Source of the DNA: Lunularia cruciata
Taxonomy: Eukaryota; Streptophyta; Marchantiopsida; Lunulariales; Lunulariaceae
Length of the DNA stretch: 64,000 nt
NCBI GenBank assembly: GCA_948567375.1
Contig: OX419759.1
Coordinates: 38,406,593-38,470,592, forward strand
Direction: 5' to 3'
The notes beneath the pieces are model-generated. The model saw nothing but the letters and a program-made list of their open reading frames with translations, had not been told where the DNA came from and did no database searches. The position numbers and the translations under genes were made by a program. Of this stretch, positions 59,201 through 64,000 are shown in pieces (positions within the stretch are counted from its first letter, which is position 1; each line of letters opens with the position of its first letter).

Positions 59201-61690
59201 TCTACATCTTTTCCTATTGCATCTTTAGTCTGAACTAAAACTGAAATCATCACTGGTCTATTCATCTTCTCCTTCTCTATTCTAACTTTTTATAATGTCT
59301 GAGGTAACTCAGCTGAAGACACTTGCACTCCTATATCATTACTTTGTATCGTGCTCCTTCCTTCACACTACACTCAAGCTCTTCTAACTCACGCCTAACT
59401 AAATCTAATCTAAGGCAAACATTATCTCCTACTTCAAGCATCTTCCTATCTACTCTACCCCTAATACAAATCAAAAGATTATTCAAATCTACTTCCTTTG
59501 CTCCCCTCTTCCTCGTCTCCTTCACAAGCAATTTCAATTCATGCAGTCTTGTTTCCTTCAACATTACTTTGCCTTTAGTACTTAGCATCACTTTCATCCT
59601 TCTGCTTATCTCCTTGACTGATTCCAATATATACCTCTGAGTTCTCTCTACCTTCAACTCATTGTGGTTCATTTGCAATTCATCTTCATACTCCACCTTT
59701 GATGTCTTCTTCTCCTCTACATGGTGAACAAGTTGAGCTTTTGTGAATTTTGCTAGATCTCTCAACCACTCCTCTTCTCAATTTTTGCTTGTAAGTTTTT
59801 GGTGCCAAGCCTGATCTTTCTCTACTGCAACTAATCTCAAGCTTTCAAATTCTTGCTCCATTACTACAATGATGGCCTAAGAAGGCATTACTTTGCATTG
59901 CACTTCATTCAATTCTCTCTTCAAATCTTTTGAATGTTGCCTTCTGATCCTTCAATTCTCCAACTTGACATTCAAGATCTCTACCGTGCTTTTTGAAATT
60001 CTCTTGCAAGTTATCTAAAGGCTTACTCCAAAGTCTTGCATCAATCCAAAGTTCTTTAGCTTCCTCTTCTCTTTGGGTTAACTTCTCCTTCAGCTCCAAG
60101 ACTTCTTCATTTAGATGTTGCACCACCTACAATCCATCTCTCACCTCTGGATGATTTTGTTTTGCAAGTCCTTCTTCTTCTCCTTCTTCTTCTTCTTCAG
60201 CTGCAAAAACAAAGACTAGATGATCTTTGATAGATACTCTACTCTGTTGAACTCCATGTCATCTTTGTACTTAGCTTCAAACAAGCAATTCGTCCATAGG
60301 TACTTACCCCAAAGTCTTGATCATCTTACCTTCAAACTAACATCTTTTGAGCTGTCTTTTTCTTCCTTCACCCAACTTGATCTTATAGGTGCAGATTGTA
60401 GACTTCTCTTTGATCTTACTCCCCTCTGTAACACCAACTATGGCTCTTCATCCCACTGTTCTTCCATCTCCACCATAAGCAATTTCAAATATGGGATATC
60501 TCCTCCTTCCATATAATCAATTGCTGCATGGAACTCCTTATCTTCTTCCTCAACCACTTATTCCACTAATTGCTGAACTTTGGGTTCTTCATCATTCTCA
60601 TTGCTTGACTCTTCACTCTATAACATGAGCTCTTCTTCTTCTTCCTCTGAGTCTTCTGAATTGCACTCAACTTCAAATTTTGACTTTGCTCTTGATGAAA
60701 GGTCCATCACTGGTACCTCATGCCTTGGGTTTACTCTTCTTGTCTTTAATGGTTGAACTAGTGATACCACCTCTTTGTGTCTATTTTGCTTCTTTGTCTT
60801 TGGAATGGTCACTACCACTATCTTCTATTGTCTTATCTTGGCAAAGTGTTCATTGCTCCCTCTGCTCTGTTGGATGTACTGTTGTTGCTCATCTGCATCT
60901 ACTTCTCTATGTAGATCTGGGTGGAAGTGAGGAACCATCCTTTGCTTCTCCTTTGAAGTCAGCAAGTTTAAACTGAGATAAAAATGTGCTGCAAACAGTA
61001 CAAAGTAATGTGGTGGCCAATTTTGTTCTCCAATTGATGATCATTTGCCTGTGTTGCTGGTGAAAACACTTTGCCCAATTCATCTTCTTTCTTGCAAAAT
61101 CTGGTGGAAAAATACCGCCTGGTTCTTTGTCACATGCGTGGTGTGCTTGGGTTTGAACATTGCCATCAAAGCCAGAATGATACTTCACCTCATCACCTCC
61201 CAATATATATCCACCTTATCTCTGTTCTTGGTGCAAGGAGCACTGAAGAAATTGCAACCCTCTACTTTTTCTTCTGAAGAATCAGACTTTTGATAGAAGG
61301 TGACTCTGGATGTATCCCTAGCTTTCTTCCCAAGGACTAACCTCAAATCTTTCTCTGTCCATGAAGCAAATTTATTTCCCTCTATTTTGGGACCATCCTC
61401 ACACGTATTGGATGCTATCTCTACCATGAAACTTGTAAAACTCAAATTCCAGTTTGAGGCAAAAATGTGATCCAAAGTCTACTAAAGACTTTGATCCTTG
61501 CCATACATCTAATCTTTGAATCACAAGATTCCTCATTGCAAGTGAATGACTCTTCCTACCACCTTTCATTGGCATTGTGTGCTCATAAATTCTAGGTTGT
61601 TGGAACACTATCCACTCTCTTGGATGCCTAATTCTTGCTCCCTTAGGTCTTTGAAAAATTAAACTCTCATTTGGCCTCATGATTTTTCAT
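59200..61690 (-). pseudogene. Coiled-coil protein family, copy 3 of 3, longest
   Basis: The least damaged copy, minus strand from ATG 61680. An N-terminal globular part (61680-61185) contains HPREWIVFQQPRIYEH and EKDLRLVLGKKARD. The conserved block KNQAVFFHQILQ (about 61095-61135) comes next; after a frameshift the reading continues as NWAKCFHQQHRQM, then HYFVLF and HFYLSLNLL. A basic/acidic linker includes EDSEEEEEEL (about 60620-60660). Heptad-rich coiled coil fills 60126-59905 and 59765-59331 (for example LNEEVLELKEKLTQREEEAK). Joined, the frames would give well over 650 residues. There is no catalytic motif I recognise. Similar but more decayed copies lie at 24.8-26.6 and 32.4-34.1 kb. 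It may be a repeat-encoded structural protein, or an old host gene spread by repeats. Confidence 0.65.
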
Positions 61691-62230
61691 TCCTTGGGGA
61701 CGAGAGGAATAGGATATCTTCTTGATATTTTGGAAATTCATTGAAAAAGTCTTAACCTTATAGCATTATGATGTGTGATCATTCTTCAATCACTCTTCAC
61801 TTGATAATCATACCTTCTACATGTGTTCCTATCACTCTTGATTTTATTCCACTCACAAATTAGCCATTTTTCTTGATTGTACATTCTTGATTGGTTGGCC
61901 CAAAGGAAAGCTGATATAGATTCTTTGCATTGAGTTGATCATCTTGAGTCAAAGTTTCCCTACTTTGGGTATACAGCCTATCAAGTCCAATCCAAGTTCT
62001 CCTTCCCTTGACACAAAGTAACCTTCTTTGGGTCGGACCCAAACACACTATTCTTCTCCTTTCTTTGCCATTTGGCTCTAATTTGACTTCAACTATACAC
62101 TTCTTCCTCAAAACTTGTCAAAATGTGTGTAACATAGATTATAAAGCCAATGTCTTCTCTACTCTCATTACTTCAGGCAAAGGAAGAATGAGAAGCTACA
62201 AAATTATAGGGTGAGATTTTTCTTAGCTTA
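61690..62230. other. Intervening region, short frames only
   Basis: A minus-strand frame of 83 codons at 61860-62111 is basic and unrecognised. The region separates head-to-head coiled-coil copy 3 and a gypsy gag. Confidence 0.3.
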
Positions 62231-62247
62231 ATGAATTGAGTTCCTAA

Positions 62248-63640
62248 ATGGGAGTTGCTATGGGATACTCTGATGCTCAAGAAATGGTGTGGTTTTTGCA
62301 AGGACTACATGCCAAAATCTATGTGTTTACAAAGGAACAAGGTCATGACATGCTAGACCAATTCATCTGGTCAGCAGAGTTGTACAAATCTGCTTGGATG
62401 AATGCTGTTGGAATGTCATGCCAAGGGCAGAGTGCAAAGAAGACCTTTGGAGAATTCTAAATTGTGCAGCATCATGTAGTCCTCTTCATCTTCCTCAAAA
62501 GATGAAAAAAGCAGGATGTCCATTGATCTAAAGTAGACTACCATCAATAGAACCCAACTCAATTGGGATCCAAGTTAGAAGAACTCATCAAGGAGTTTGC
62601 AAACTTCAAAGTACAAATGGTCACATCCAAAGACAAGAGAATTTTCCTTCTTACACTTGGCCTAATGTGTGGTGTACCACTTATGGGAAGCTAAGACCAT
62701 GAAAATGCCTCCTTAAAACCTATTGTGTGGTTATTGTAGGCACTAAATCACACCCACCTATTCCTCAACTCCTAGTGAGGTTTATGTCTTCCCACTTTTA
62801 CCTAAGATGGATGTGACTATTAACTTCTTGAACTTGGAATAATTAACACCTAAAGATGTTGTATTGATTGACAATGATAGATGGCCTTAGTTGGAGGTGA
62901 ATTTTGTTGTGAATTGAGTCACAACATGCTGAATCAAACGTCAAGAAAATAACTGATCTTCCTTTGAAGTTGTCAGGTCTTGTGAAAGCTAAGAAGTATA
63001 TCCACCTCAAAAAGATTCTATCTAATAAGGAGGGTTAAGTTGAGGTAAGGAGGAAGTCCTTAGAGGAAGACTACACCAAGATTTCTTTGTGTAACTTGGA
63101 AGGTTCTTTGGAAAAGGATGTAGTAAACTATCTGGACTATTATGAGATGGAAAACTGACTAGAAGTGAGAGATCAAGTTCATAATTGCAAGGAAATCTCT
63201 ATACGATTGGGAGTGAGCCCATTGAGTCATGTTGAGGATATAGTGAAACTTGATGACTACTAAGATGTGATCATGGGAGAAGGATGATCCTTACAAATTT
63301 CTAAGTCAATAAACCAAGAAGAATGTCAAGCATTTACCACCTTGTTTGAGGAATATCATACTGTCTTCACTTAGAACATTAAAGAAATTCCTAGCATACC
63401 TTTGAAAATTAGTGAAAATAGGATTGCCTTGAAAGAGAAGGAAATACCAATTTCATAGCAGCAATACCAATTCAAACCCAAGTACTCATGATTGGTGAAG
63501 GATAAGATTGACAAGTACCTATGTTCACAAATCATTTTTCTTGTACTTAGCAGCAATTGTGTAACAATATGGAGTTTCCACACAAGTTTTCCAAGAATAA
63601 TGAAATAACAAATAAGCCAATTATCCAAGAATTATGAGAA
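62248..63640 (+). mobile_element. Ty3/gypsy gag-pol start, decayed
   Basis: Plus strand. A 70-codon open frame at 62248-62460 resembles the end of a retrotransposon gag (AQEMVWFLQGLHAKIYVF). A damaged double zinc knuckle follows around 62670-62750 (CTTYGKLRP..CVVIVGTKSHP). Around 63330-63590 the sequence is the lead into a gypsy RT: FEEYHTVFT, IKEIPSIPLKI, then QFKPKYS.LVKDKIDKYL. The last part matches the RT start of the gypsy element at 37.5-37.6 kb, on the opposite strand. The RT is cut off at about 63.6 kb, and stops are frequent. Confidence 0.75.
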
Positions 63641-63696
63641 TATTTGAGAAGTATCTAGGAAGCTACTTGGTACTATCCAAGTATCAGATAATGTGT

Positions 63697-63946
63697 ATGC
63701 CAAGTGATGACTTCTAGGAGAAAGTTTCATGAGAAACTTCTTGGCTAACTTAGCTTGCATACGTAGGTGGCTTCTGTTAGGAATCTTCTTGGGAAGATTC
63801 CCAACTAGCTTAGCTTTCATGCCAAGTAGGCAACTTCTAGAAGGAAGCTTCTTGAGATGCCTCTTGACTAGCTTAGCTTGCACACCAAGTAGGTAGCTTC
63901 TAGAAGGAAGCTTCTCAAGAAGCTTCTCGGTTAGCTTAATTTGCAC
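63697..63946. repeat. 63-bp minisatellite, four units, open on the minus strand
   Basis: Four units of about 63 bp, each with a version of cttctagaaggaagcttc and gctagcttagcttgcatgcc. On the minus strand they stay open and encode a 21-residue repeat (pattern like MQAKLxKxxLxKLPSRSxLLG); the whole frame runs 63946-63632. Short inner palindromes around aagctt are present. It follows the truncated gypsy RT directly. Confidence 0.8.
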
Positions 63947-64000
63947 TTTAAGAAAATGACTCTTTGGAACTTCATGAGAAAATTCTCAAGAGCCTTGTAT

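Noticed and set aside
60220..61293. Plus-strand open frames opposite coiled-coil copy 3
   Set aside because: They are antisense shadows of the minus-strand coding remains.

Overview
The window looks like nuclear DNA of a land plant with a large, repeat-rich genome. The two intact genes are plant-type (an amino acid permease and a small organelle-type pentatricopeptide protein), both have spliceosomal introns with GT..AG ends, and most of the rest is long-decayed LTR and non-LTR retrotransposon sequence full of stops and frameshifts. Much of the DNA is AT-rich. A gymnosperm-like genome is my guess, but nothing here fixes the species.

Layout. 1-3.8 kb: a decayed Ty1/copia element on the minus strand, with its middle (integrase core) replaced by unrelated DNA. 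3.8-9.5 kb: mostly single-copy-looking DNA without a recognisable gene, with a 3' fragment (6.7-7.06 kb) of the reverse-transcriptase element found further on. 9.58-12.43 kb: a six-exon PPR gene (minus), reconstructed completely with consensus splice sites (324 aa). 13.2-16.5 kb: a decayed element encoding a reverse transcriptase, a C/H zinc motif and a nuclease-like tail; other fragments of it lie at 6.7 and 19.4 kb. 17-38 kb: AT-rich repeats, a gag-like region after an initiator-tRNA primer site (27.9 kb), a Ty3/gypsy pol (35.2-37.7 kb, minus), and two copies of an unidentified coiled-coil protein family (24.8-26.6 and 32.4-34.1 kb, minus).

39.3-41.6 kb: an intact six-exon amino acid permease gene (minus, 487 aa). 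Around it lie duplicated promoter segments (42.25-42.66 and 52.1-52.4 kb) and at least three broken permease copies (51.7 kb in inverted orientation; 54.3 and 58.0 kb in the same orientation as the gene). This is a permease cluster broken up by rearrangement and repeat insertion. 43-51 kb is AT-rich, decayed repeat DNA with a strong 88-nt hairpin at 43.3 kb. 59.2-61.7 kb holds the third copy of the coiled-coil family, 62.2-63.6 kb a Ty3/gypsy gag-pol start on the plus strand, and the window ends in a 63-bp minisatellite.

Only the permease and the PPR gene appear functional. No rRNA gene, intact tRNA gene or CRISPR array was seen. The strongest candidates for something undescribed are the three-copy coiled-coil family and the RT / zinc-motif / nuclease-like element family.
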